Part shown: positions 34,761 through 46,853 of the stretch, piece after piece
How the letters are laid out: each line of letters opens with the position of its first letter
How positions within the stretch are numbered: position 1 is the first letter of the stretch
Assembly: GCA_013399115.1 (NCBI GenBank)
Contig: VXAA01001948.1
Span: 6,645-70,644 of the forward strand
Length of the DNA: 64,000 nucleotides
Direction: 5' to 3'
Origin: Anseranas semipalmata
Taxonomy: Eukaryota; Chordata; Aves; Anseriformes; Anseranatidae
The notes under the pieces: model-generated
What the model saw: the letters and a program-made list of their open reading frames with translations, nothing else
The model's database searches: none
Told to the model about the DNA's origin: nothing
Translations under genes and position numbers: made by a program

Positions 34761-37700
34761 CCAAATCCTCCTTATTTTAGAATTGAACATGGACAAAAAG
34801 TGCCTTTCACACTCATAGCTGAGTTGTGATCGAGAAGTACTAACATACCATTTGATGAACAGTTCCCTTATTTCTTGGTACTGAAAATTAACACCAAGCA
34901 GTAGGGAGAGATATTTGCTGATGTGCAGTACCTAAAGTGGCAGAAAGATAAAAGTGACAGTCACTGATTTCCTATTTAGACAAGGGAAAAATTCCAAATT
35001 TTCTTGTGGAACTTTATAAATGAGCCTTGAAAAGGCTGGTGATAAGAAGTACCTACCCTCCATATAATTTCCTCTTACAGAGCAAATGGTTCAGACAGTG
35101 GGGGTTTTTTAATGTCTGCATGGATTCCCAGCTGCAACCTTCAGTCTGGTATACTTCAAGTTTGATAACATAGATAATAATAATATTTACTAGTAATAAC
35201 ATTTCAGTTTAATTCCAGACCAAACTTGAAGTATTTCCCACGTCCCAGAGTTACTTCAAAAAAGGAATTGCCTTCCTGTGGAAATGGGATTTCAATACTG
35301 CCCAAGTATTACAATATAATACAAGGATTTAAGCTTAACGTTGAGAGAGAACCACCCCAGGTCTGGGTGAAATGAGTGAAGAATGCCATTCATCTTAAGC
35401 ACTTTCTTTTCAGTTACATTTGAGGTTGAATCATATATAATCTTCATATGATGTTCATATGGAAAGAATCCTTGTCCCCCTAGTTGGAAAATTACATATC
35501 TTGCATTTTTAATAACAAGGTGTAAGTCACTTTACGAACATATCTCAGAAAATATCTTTAGCAGAGAAAACAGTATGAAGAGAGACATTAGACAGGAATA
35601 TTCTTCATAAGGTATACAACCAAAATGTTACTCAAACAACCTTTAGAAAAGGAATAGAAGGTTCATCCTTCACATCACCATCTGATGTCTCATTACCCAA
35701 TGATAGTAAATGCAGGTGGAATCTGTTATAAAAAGGAATTATGCAAGATGACAGCATTCTAACCTGACATGACATGGGCAGGTCATAGCTTTTGATCTGT
35801 GACACTCACCTTCTGATAAGCACTATGGGGAAGCAGATCATCAGTTACACAACAGAAACATAATCATCATGGCAAATCAATAAAATATTTCAGCTTCACC
35901 TATAAAAAAAAGAGATAAAAGAGATATGAGATGCTGAAGTAGCCAAGAAAGGCACACATAGGTATAACATCAGCAGATTGTATTTTTTTTTCAGCTGTGT
36001 TCTACTATTACAAATTTACAGCTTCTAGCTTTAAATAAATGTATTATTTCATACCTAAAACTAGTCATAAAACTAGCTTTAACTGATCTGACAAGTAACA
36101 GATATGCTATCCTTTTCAGAGATCCTTAAAAACTGCATGCTAGTATATCCAAAGTCCCAAATTATTTTTGTTTCATGGTATTCAACTTCATAGCTAGGAA
36201 ATGTTTTGATGAAAAAGAGGATTTTGATTAGAATATTAATCCCTGATAACATTCAGTATTTTGCATTTTGTGTACTCTTACAGTGGTGCCACTGATGCTA
36301 CTCACATGAATAAGTGTTCATCAAGGATGAGGAATCAAGGCTCACACTTCATCAGAAAAACCAGTGAGATAAGCAAGCATTGTATTTGCAACAAGAATTT
36401 AAGGCAACAAGTCAAGAAATTATGGTAAATGTAGTCAGATCTTAACCTGACACTGGCATATCTAGCATGCAACAGAGACATATTAGAGCATGAGCTACAA
36501 AAATGTGAGTACTGAGCAAAAAGTAGTTATCTTACCTGTGCAATAACCTGTTAGACAATATTCAGGTCTGGAAGAATATCTGCTATCCTAAAAGCATTCT
36601 GACCATAAGAGTGTGTCATTCAAACCAACCAGGAAAGTCTATGGGATTAAATTCAGTAGAAGTAAATTCATATTAATTTATTCATTTGAGCCAGTTTTTT
36701 TTTAATAACTACCTTGCAGAATACAATTAATTCTTTGACTTTTTAGATAAGAAGAGAAATATAAAGGCTGCATTTGAATACAAATTACATTTGCCCACAT
36801 TTTTATTGATCAACCATATTTTTAATTTAATGACAGAATATTTGCTTTGCATCCTGGCCCCGGTTTTCCATTTGCACACCCTCAAAGACATTGTGCAATG
36901 TGGCAAAACGCAAGGCAAAAAAAGGTATAAATGTACTTTTGACCACCAGCAGGAAAGGATTGACACTTGTTTAGTTCCCTTGATAAGAAAAAAATGAGAT
37001 CAGTTGATATTGTCACCAGCAATCAAGTGGAAGGACTGAGCAGAATGCAAGGAATAAGTTAGGCTTAGTGATATTCATAACCCTCCTTTGTCGGCTGCAC
37101 TGCAAACACAGGACAATGTGACTGATGTATAATAACCTGAAGGATCCCCAGTGCCAACAAAGAATTCAGTCTGATTTTACCAGGACAACTTTCAGAATAT
37201 TTCAGTGCCACCACAAGTGTCTGCAAGACATGGTGACTATGCCAACAAGGATGTGGCTTCTGTGGAACTCCTTTTCATTAATCCCACAGAAGCTGAATAT
37301 TGAACTCCCTGCAAGTTGCTGTCTTTTCCAGGTTGGTGCTGCTGTTGCTGACCTTGCAATAAACTGAGTGTCAATGAGTTAAGCAGAGAGTGTAACCCTG
37401 GGAGAGAGAAGAGATTTTCAGGCTCCTCTAGGGAAGCCAGATAGATGTCTCTCTGACCCTGGCAGGTCACAGAGTGACTGTAGTACAGCAGGAAAGGTTT
37501 CACGGAAGGAATAAAGCATCTTTCAGTGCTGGGTACAGAAATTGAAGTGTCCAGGCTTGAAGTGGGCATGGGTTAGATTTGGGAGACAGAAGAAAATTTC
37601 AGTGAAGGAATATGTGGTTTATTGGCACATCTGATGGTTCAAAGATACCACAGGTAACTCGTAAATAAGGGCCAAGAGTAATCATGGTGGGATGATTGCT

Positions 37701-40700
37701 AGTTGGAGGACAAAAAGGGCAGATGGACAGCAGAGAGCTGGATTTACCAGAAACCAACCTCTGCATCTCATCCTAAAGTGCTAGGATTGTTTTTAATCTT
37801 GTACAAGATCATGACGGAGTGTGGTGGATATCCTTTTTTCTTCAAAATGTTTATGACTCAAACTTTTGATATTGCCCTTGTCCTCCTAATTCCCATTCCA
37901 GTTACAGTCATCCAAATAACAAGCAAAAGTAGTGCGATGTGAAAGGACAGGAATGGGTGTCAAAGAACAGTTTGTACCTGAAGACCTAATGGTTATTTTG
38001 GGGAGCTAGCTATTTACAGTTCACTGTGCACACAGTACTGGACATTTCATTTTTGTAACAGATCAATTCAACATGCCTTTTGCCAGTCTGATTCATCTAA
38101 GTCTTCCAAAGATCATATCTGAAAACTCACTATAGCACAGAGAACATTAAGTAAACATTGAGCTGGGTTGTCACTAGTCAAGTTGTTCCAACAGATTTTT
38201 TGAAATCTAACTATATTTAAGGGGAAGATCTACTTCTTATATCAGAGTAAGGAGTGTAAAATGACAACATTATGCATTCACACTACCGTGAAAAAGTGCT
38301 GAATTTTATCTCTAGAATCTGGAGTTAATTAGATATTCCTTGGCATGTAATTTGACAGGAAAATATTTTGGTGTTACTATACGGGGAAATATAAAAAAGT
38401 GTTCATAAGAAACTTGCAATACAATTAATCAGGAACACTCTGCCAAACATGAAAAAAAAAAAAAAAGGCAGAAGTACTAGCAGTGCTGGCACACAACTAG
38501 ACAGAGAAACTGGAATACTATTTTAAAATCTTTCCAACCAGTAATAAGAAAGAATGACAGCAACAAGCCTTGAGCAGAGAAATATATTGTCAAAGCAAAA
38601 TAGAGGCCACAATTTAAGCATGGAAATCCTTGGTTATGGACCAAAGAACAGAAAAGACAGTTCACTAAATTCATGTCATTCCAAGAATCACACTAATGGA
38701 CCACTTTGGGTTGTTTTTTCCTTACCCACCCAAACTGCAAAAGAGAAAATATTAGCTTACAGGCACAGGTATGATCTTCTTTTTAAACAGGATGAGAAAT
38801 ACATGCTCATAGAATGAGGTAATACATAACAAGCTCATAAGCTGTTGCAGTTTGATTGATTTTACTCGTTTCCATCCCCTTCAGTCTGCACTTCCCTCCC
38901 TTTGACTGCTGAAAAACATCTTGTACAAGACCACTCTACAATTAAATGTGAATTTGATTTTTCAGATGTGCATTTTCAGAGCCCTGTAATTGACTCACTG
39001 TCTGAAAATTCATGCATTTTGCTAACAGAAAGTTAATTAAGTCAGTATGAAAAATAATGAATTTTGCCCATCTAAAAAAGCATTCACAAAACATCTTTGA
39101 TGTAGCACTTTTTGTCTCATCTTCCATCTCCATCCTTTTCTCTTCCCATTCACATTACTAAAAGAGCTCTGGTTTTGTAATATTTTTTATAAACATCAAC
39201 TCTCCTATAGTTCTAACATTATTGTTATAGCCAGGGTTGGTGCCAGAAATATCTATGCCTCAGCACATTCTAAAAGGTCTGTCATCATGTGTGCATTTCT
39301 GTTCCTTTGCAGTCTACTAAAACACATAAGACTATCTTAAACCCCTTGTTATTCCTGTTAAGAGAAAAGCATCAGAACGAAGCTGACAAACCACCTCAGC
39401 ACAGGCTGACACTTAGTAAATGTAATGGTACACTTAGAGGGTTCCGAAGGAGAATCTGGAAGAAACTGCTACGTAATCACGTTGACTTCCTGAGAATAAC
39501 CGTATTTTCACAAGCAAAGGGTGCAGCACCCCACCTCTTCAGGCAGCACGGCAGACACCTGAGGGAAAAGGAGGGCAAGCAGGTAGCCGGTGAGATGGGT
39601 CAGGCACAATAGTCCTGGGGCCAGGAGCATCGACAGGGTCGCTCAGAGCTTAGCAGCATAGGGAAGGATCAAGTGGTCTGCCAAAAAAAAGAAGGTAATG
39701 AGAACTTCTTCTGACCTGATGGTCAGATGATCTTCCTGCTTCAGAGGGAAGAAAGGTGTGGGAAGGAGTGAGGAGACGAGCAGGGAGTGTGCTCCCCCAG
39801 GCATGGGCACTGCTCAAGGTTGCAATGCGGCAGCAGGGGAGCTGCAAGCCTGCTCTGTTGAAAGATGCTTCCCTCCTTCCCCGACTGGCAGGAGCAACCT
39901 GTCGGGAGAAGCCCTCTCCCAGGAAGGCAACGTCTGTGCACAAACATGTATGCGAGGCACTTAAATGGAGTGTTCCTTTGTCTTTTTAAATAGTCTTTTC
40001 TCAATCTCCTTGTCGTGTTCTGGAAAATGATAGTTCTTTCCTCTGATTATACCTTTCTTGTATCTTTCACTGTGCTCAAAGGTGTCTTGATGGTAGTAGC
40101 TCAGCTACGTGTGTCATTCCTTTCTGCAGGCAAAGTAACCTCTCTTCCTTGTCAGACGCATTTCCTGCCTATGCTGTGCATGGCTTCCGTCACTGGATTT
40201 TAAAGCTCCAGCTATTTCCAGCTAGATTTTAATCTATGCTTTGCAAGAACATAACTGCTTATCACACTGATCACAGAATCTGGTAACCCCGCTATTTCAG
40301 TGAAAGAAACGCCAGAGTGGTAGTGAGAATATATCTGAGAGATTTGACTGGTAATCGTGCAATTTCATCACTGTCGATTTCCTACATTTGGCAAATTTGC
40401 AACTTCTGTTTCACCCTTGCATAATCATAAATTGAGCATTGCCGAATCAGAATACTTTGCAGTTCTTAATTGATATTAAAAAGTGCTCCTGGTCTGTCTT
40501 ACTATGCATACTGCATTTTTAAGTGTATGTAGTATGACTTTTTGTATACCAGAGCACTAAACAGGGAATATTCACAGGCATTTCTTTCTCCTACACAAGT
40601 AAACTTCAGCCATGGGCCAGCTATTTGTCAGATTGTCTTCTGTCTTTTTCCTTTCATACTCCATTGCTCTTGAACACACTAACCTATTTTGAAAGATTTT

Positions 40701-43451
40701 TTGCAGAACAAGAATTCATGATATTGGTAGAGAAGTGGTCTCTTTAGTAGGAACTCCTTAGCATCAAGAATGAGGTGAGCAGTATAGACATTCAATTAAT
40801 ACTGAGAGAGATATCTGGATAGCCTAAATTCCTTGAGAGGCCTTCAGCCCAGACAAAACTAGATGTCTGTGGAGATTCTTAAGGCACTAAGGTAAATTAG
40901 TGCTTACGCTGAGCAGGAACTGCCCGGAGCTGGCCAAAAAGGAACAGCAGACTACAGCAGATATGGCACTCTCAATGACTCCAGCTTCAACGTGAGGATC
41001 TCACACAATATTCCTGATTTCTGAGTTCAGGTGTTACGCTACCTATCTTCTGGGGCTTTTCTAGTGTTGGCATACTCATTTCTTGATAAAGAACGATAGT
41101 CTATGTGCTACCAAGCAACTGCAGCTGTTGAAAGAGGACTCTGCATGTTCAATTTAGAATAATTAAAACTACCAAAAGGACTTCATTTAAGAGAAGTCAG
41201 AACATTCTGGTTCTTACCAGACTAAGGGCATAAAGATCACTGAATCCGTTAGAAATGCTGTAGTCTCAGTCATCTGGTAGTCTTGGAGCAGCTTTACCAC
41301 TTGTAGATTTGGGGACCTGGACTCCCCAGATCTCCCTGTACCTGAGACTGTGTGCGGGGCTGAGAATCTCACGCAAAGCACTCCTCTGTCCCCATCAAGC
41401 AGGATGGATTTTAACAAGCCAAGGGCAGGGATTACAAGCAACAACACAACATTGTGAGAGACAACTACTGAAAGAGAGAGTGCTTTTTGTTATCATAATA
41501 ATAACAGAGCCAAGAAATTATGATTCGAGTATGGACTGAACTGATTCAAAGGCTAGCCTTGCTGAACCAAAGCTGCAATCTATTAGCAGAGCAACTTCTC
41601 TGGGCAGACATTTCAGAGGGTTTTCACGTCTTGTGAAGTACTTCACAACCAGAAGGCAACAGCAGGGATTTACCACTCCTGATAAAAAAAAATAAAAAGC
41701 CAATGGACTGAACACTGATTTAAGAGGCATAGTAGTGTCTTCCAGCCATAATTGTGAAGCTGACTCTAAGTGTTTCGGAGCAAATCATTTAAATTCTCTG
41801 CATTTTATTTTCCCTCTTGCTAAAGGAATAATGTTTACTAAATATTTAGGTTCTGTTTCTCTCCATTTCAAACACTACTTTATCTACGGATAGACGGTAT
41901 TTCACATCATTAAACATAAATAAGAGCAGAGGAGTCTGTCCTTTACTTTTCGTAAAGTGTTTGAGAATTCAGCATTTAAAAGTGCACATATTATTGTTTT
42001 TATTAAGACAGAGTATGGAATATTTCAGTTGCAAAGAAGTGTACTCCGATCATTACAAAAGTCTCTGTGATGATCTTTGAAGCAAAGACATTAATGCATT
42101 TTGAATGAAATGAGACGTTGCATTTTTACAGATTTTAGACAGTTGCAAAAAGGCTTTAGAATTCAAAGTAAACAAATACTTCAGCATAGACTGAATGAAG
42201 AAATGTAAGATAATATTTCACACTTCACAGCACTGTATCAAATAAATGCTTCCAAAAGCTCAGATGAAAATATAAAAACAAGAGGATTGGAAGAGGAAAA
42301 TATCAATAAACAGAGGCACAAATAGATAGTGATAGGTGTGAATTTTGATGGTGGTGATGAGACTGAAAGAAGCCACTGAAGGAAAACACAGTGTGACAGT
42401 AAGTAGATATTATTCTGCTACACCCCCTGAAATTCAAAAGCTATTAAACATTTTATTGCAGATTCTACCCTCAAACATAGCCTTATCCAAAATTTGGTGT
42501 ACACTAAATTACAGTAAATAACTTCAGGCTCCTGTTAATGAGAACATGTTTCAGAAGGTTTTAAATCACATTTCCTTTCTGTCAAAGTCATTAATTTTAG
42601 GAATTCCTTTTGTATTTTAATTCTGTATTTCATTAGGAAATGCTGGATGTAGAAAAAAGAGTCAGGTTGCTTTGGGGTTTTTCCTCTGGTATACCAGTCT
42701 CATGCTTCAGATTTTGATGCAAAAATATCTCTCTCCAAGACTAAGTGAAGTTTGTAGCTGGGTTTATAGTTACACTAACAGCTTTATACATGCAAAATTA
42801 CATTTGGATTTTTACATAAATCCATCAGCATTTAAAACAAATGCCTTGATTTTGGACTGTGACTTATAAGGTCACTAATTCAAATCAAAATCACCAGATT
42901 GCCACAGTAGGATCTTTCTTGATAAATCTGTTTCATAGTGTGAATATTACACTGCAGCAGCACTTTTGTGCTGTTGATAATCTAGATTTCCCTGAAATAT
43001 TACAACTGAATCTTTGTCAGGAAATGAAATCAAGTTTATACAGCTTAGTATGCATTTCTGAGATCCTAGAAAACTATTTTCTATTTAACTATTGCCATTA
43101 GCAACGTTGAATATATCACAACATTCAGGAAGGTAAGGGTAGAAGATACTGTCATCATCCTGATTCAAATGTTATAGCAGTCACATTCCACAAATGAAAA
43201 TATCTGAGTGTGAAAACTTGTCTGAAATGTTCATAATGGAGCTGAGTTATGTTTGCCTTGAGAACAAAAATATACTTCAATTACTGCTTGGCTAAACTGG
43301 AGCTTAAAGTTAAAAGCTGAACCCTGAAACACTTAGATGCTTACAAGTCAGATGGAAAAGCACCTGATTTTTAGGTACTAGCACCTCTGCACAGAACCCA
43401 GGGTTCAATATCCATATTAAAATATCTGTTCAGTGCATTGAGAGGGGTAGG

Positions 43452-43504
43452 AATGGCTATTTGAAGCAGCTACTGGCTATTTAAATGGCTATTTGAAGTA
43501 GCTA
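43452..43504. repeat. Direct repeat, period 32
   Basis: aatggctatttgaagcagcta (43452-43472) recurs at 43484-43504 with one change (c to t). The spacer holds a further ggctattt, so the unit probably expanded more than once. Confidence 0.85.
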
Positions 43505-44459
43505 GTGCAAGGAGCAGAAAAGCACTTAGAGCAAGCTGGGAGGAAACAATGAGCACATAGATGCACACAACATACTGTTACACTCCAGATGTCAGGTCAG
43601 AGCTTCACAAAAGCATCTTTTTCCCCAGTGCACTTCACCCACAATGCTCTCCTGGAAGGGATGTTCCACATTCTTTGTTTCAAAAGGATGCAACAAAGAT
43701 CATTCTTTTCATCTTATAGACAGCTGGAAAGGGAATTGCTACGTATCTTTCTATAATAGCTTGATTGTTAGTAAATTTGTGCATACATTGGAGTGTTAAG
43801 TTCAATTTTCTTTTCAACCTAAGGGCATTCAAACTAGCATGCTATTTCCCCAGAGAATTACAGGAAGAACTGAAGGCTGTAATAATCTTGTTAGTGAGTA
43901 ATGTATAGAGCTGTTCAAAATCTTACAGGGGAAAGCTTATGAAATCTTATGAAGCAAAAGTACCACTGTGTAACATTGATCTGAATATACTTAGTTTCAA
44001 CATCAAGACAGAAACAACAAAGACCTAAAGATGTACTACCATTGTGCTCTACTTCAGAGAAGAAAGCCATGTAAAAAAGACAAAGCTTCTTAAAATGAAA
44101 CCAAAAGAGATAGCTAAGACAATTATACCCTTCCCAGCAGCATGCACATTTCTGAAAGATACCATATAACAAACACAGCAACAGTGCACGTCACCTACTG
44201 AACAAGATTTGAAAAAGGAAAATATAAAGCCAGTATGGCTATTCAGAAAAGTAAAAGATATTATTAGAAAACAGAAAGTATTTCTCAAAATATTGTATAC
44301 AAATAAAGAAAATGAGAAGCCTCATCAATTTTGACAGTTTAGATACAAAAAGTACACTATGCAGGCCAAGAAAGGGTTTGAGGAGCAAATAGCAAAATGA
44401 ATGAAAACTATTGTTAAAGTCTTCATCTAACACGACAGCAGCAAAAATCCCTCCAGTGA

Positions 44460-44700
44460 GTCTTGCAGAGTCCATCGGGAGCATTGTGTGAGGGCTCAGC
44501 AAGTGTCGGCAGCTCCCTGGGGCCAGACATCCAGAGATGCAGGAGATCCGTCAGGCTAGGAGCCTCACCAGCTGAGTCCGTCCTACCATCCCCAGCCAGG
44601 GAGCAGGGCAGGTTGGAGGGGGTACCCAAGAGGGTGATGGGTGGCCTGGGTCAGTTATGTCACTATGGTAATCAAAACCATCATGCACTTGTTGCAAATC
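44460..44700. other. GC-rich block, unclassified, probably repeat-derived
   Basis: This block is clearly richer in G+C than its flanks and sits just upstream of the CR1 at 44748. It contains ggcagctccctggggccaga at about 44509 and ccccagccagggagcagggc at about 44590. Closely similar phrases in the same order and spacing occur at 50112-50220, which suggests one shared repeat family. Open frames of 68-80 codons cover both strands, as expected for GC-rich sequence with few stops, and none has a known motif. It may be an unrecognised part of a CR1 or an LTR. Confidence 0.45.
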
Positions 44701-44747
44701 TTTAAGTCATAGATCTACCAAGAAAATGCCTGTACCGGTAGATGTGG

Positions 44748-45466
44748 ATTGAAAACTGGCTGAACTTCTAGGCCCAGAGGGTGGTGATCAGTGGTACAAA
44801 GTCTAGCTGGAGGCCAATAAATAGTTGTGTACTCCAGTGGTCAATATTGGGTCCAGTCCTGTTTAACACATTAACTAACGATCTGGATGATGGAGCAGAG
44901 TGCACCCTCAGCAAGTTTGCTGATGACACAAAACGGGGGGGGGGGAGTGGTTGATACACCAGAGGGTCGTGTATATGTATCTGGTTCTGGGCTCCTCAGT
45001 ACAAGAGAAACATGGACACACTGGAAAGAGTTCATCAAAGGGCCACAAAAACAATGAGGTGTCTGGAGCATCTCTTCTATGAGGAAAGGCTGAGAGAGCT
45101 GGGACTGCAGAGAAAAAAAGTCTTAAGGGGATCTTATCAATGCTAAGATATCAAATAAATACCTGAAGGGAGGCTGCAAAGAGGACAGATCCAGGCTCTT
45201 TTCAGTGGTGCCCTGTGCCAGGACAAGAGGCAGTGGGCACAAAATGAAACAAGGATGTTCCCTGTGAACATCAAGATGTATTTCTTTACTGTGCGGGTGA
45301 CTGAGCACTGGCACAGGTTGCCCAGAGAGGTTGTGGAGTCTCCTCCTTGGAGGTCTTCAAAAGCCATCTAGGGCAACCTGATGTAGGTGGCCCTGCTTGA
45401 GCAGGAGGGTTGGACCACATGGCCTCCAGAGATGCTTTCCAACCTCAGCCATTCCACAATTCTATG
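44748..45466 (+). mobile_element. CR1 LINE with internal deletion, complete 3' end
   Basis: The copy starts in the reverse transcriptase (WIENWLNF, then [15 protein letters not shown]) and passes the catalytic box FADDTK at 44916-44927. It then runs into a G10 stretch and the phrase gttgatacaccagagggtcg. There it jumps, at about 44973, to the C-terminal part (tctggttctgggctcctcag), skipping the section seen elsewhere as CRVLHLN and [13 protein letters not shown]. The remainder encodes pieces of the C-terminal domain and ends in the 3' untranslated part with gttggaccacatggcctcca and a degenerate attctatg tail. Stops and frameshifts are frequent; one stop follows WLNF. The roughly 350-bp size of the deletion is estimated from the usual CR1 layout. 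Confidence 0.9.
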
Positions 45467-46284
45467 AACAAACACAAAATATCATTATGCTGTTGCATAA
45501 ATCTGTGGTATGGTTCAAATGCTGAATGTTGTGTACATTTTTAACTGCTCCTCTCAGAAAAATAAAAAATCATACCCTATGTGTTCCTGAAAACTGTGAA
45601 AGCTTGTAAGTGAATGGATGGGAAAGCATTTTTTTATACTAAGATTTTATGCAGAGGTAGGGGATGTTTGCAGAGGCTAAAGAAACACACACAGTTTAAT
45701 TACACTGGATGTATACACAATGTGTGGGATGTAGAGACAGAAGGAGAATTATCGGGATTGTCAGCTTGAGGAGATGCTCTTTTTTTCCAAATTCTTCATC
45801 TATTAGACCGAACACTCACTATCACCTTGTTTTTCTGCCTGAAGGGGTGAGACCTTCTAGAACAACAACCAGTTCTAATAAGACACATATGAAAAAGCCA
45901 TCTTGTTCTTCAGCTGTGATCCTCCTCCAGCCACTCCATCCTCCACATCATATACACTCAGTATTTAAACTTATATTCAAGTCCGTGTATTCATCATCCC
46001 TTAAATGCATTAATTCTTATGAGAAAATATGCTTTGCTATCTGTTATCATCCCCTTCAACTATGAGACTAAATGCCCCATGTAAATCTTTCGGTGTGAAC
46101 ATACTTGCTGCATCCTTCTGAGCAATCGTATTTTCATTGCTGTCACCTGCTTCCTCAGATAAATCAGGGTTGATCAAATCAACCAAGGTTGAAGGATGGA
46201 AAAAACATGTAATGAAAACATTAACAGAGTAAAGTATTAAACAATTGGCAATAGAACACTGAAACAATGGATAGGTAAATGACA
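45467..46284. other. Non-coding, no gene seen
   Basis: Sequence between two CR1 copies of different age. A 118-codon open frame at 45709-46065 has no recognisable motif and no supporting splice or start context. Confidence 0.55.
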
Positions 46285-46853
46285 AAAGGAGGGATGTTAT
46301 TTTAGAACTGGAAAAGATTCAGAGAAAGGCAACAAGGCTTTTCAAAGCCATGGCACAGCTTCCATATGACCAGACTATTCCGTATGAAAAATGGGTTAGT
46401 CTGTGACCCTTGAACCTGGGCAAGAGGAGGCTTACAGAGATGTAATAGAGGTCTACAAAATAGGAGTGCCATAAAGAAGGTGGATAGGGATCAAGTATTC
46501 ATTGCCTCTTCCAGCAAAAGAATTATGAGTCATCACATGAAGCTAGCAGGAACCAAATTCAAAACAAACAAAAGTAAGTGTTTGTTCTCTGAATGGGTAT
46601 CAGACCAGTGGAACAGCGTGCCAAAATCTACGCTGAGTGCAAGAAATGTACATAGATTCAAGGAGAGAGTGAAAAAGAACTTGAAAGAAAGATCAGCTGA
46701 GAAGTTAGTAAGCAGACAAATCACATCAGGCTCATGAATTACTCTGACCTGAATATAGTCAGATGCTGGAAGCATTTCAGGGAAAGAGCATATGTGCTTG
46801 TCCCATTAGTTTTCCTTGGCCATCCTCTCTTATGGTCATCACTACCTACATGA
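46285..46853 (+). mobile_element. Old CR1 (L/X-type) C-terminal and 3' part
   Basis: Much more diverged than the other CR1 copies. Translated pieces still read LEKIQRKATRLFKAMAQLPY, the block after the reverse transcriptase palm, then NLGKRRLTEM. DNA phrases such as aaccaaattcaaaacaaaca and agtgtttgttctctgaatgg match the ORF2 end of ancient CR1. The 3' untranslated part (gatgctggaagcatttcagg) fades out by about 46853. Several stops break the frame. It is of the same age class as the two old copies that host LTRs at 21.9 and 55 kb, but has no insertion of its own. Confidence 0.8.

Larger units (their letters stand above)
32146..44459. other. Non-coding, no gene seen
   Basis: Over 12 kb with no recognised mobile element, RNA gene or convincing exon, the longest repeat-poor stretch of the window. 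Base composition is somewhat higher in G+C around 32760-33330 and 39380-39960. The latter has overlapping short open frames on both strands (one of 107 codons at 39289-39612) without any motif I know. A15 tract at 38452-38466. If this stretch is conserved between birds it would be the likeliest place for a regulatory or unannotated transcript, but nothing in the sequence alone shows that. Confidence 0.5.

Noticed and set aside
39289..39612. 107-codon + strand frame, basic, in slightly GC-richer DNA
   Set aside because: No recognisable family and no supporting context; competing frames occur nearby on both strands. Not supportable as a gene from sequence alone.
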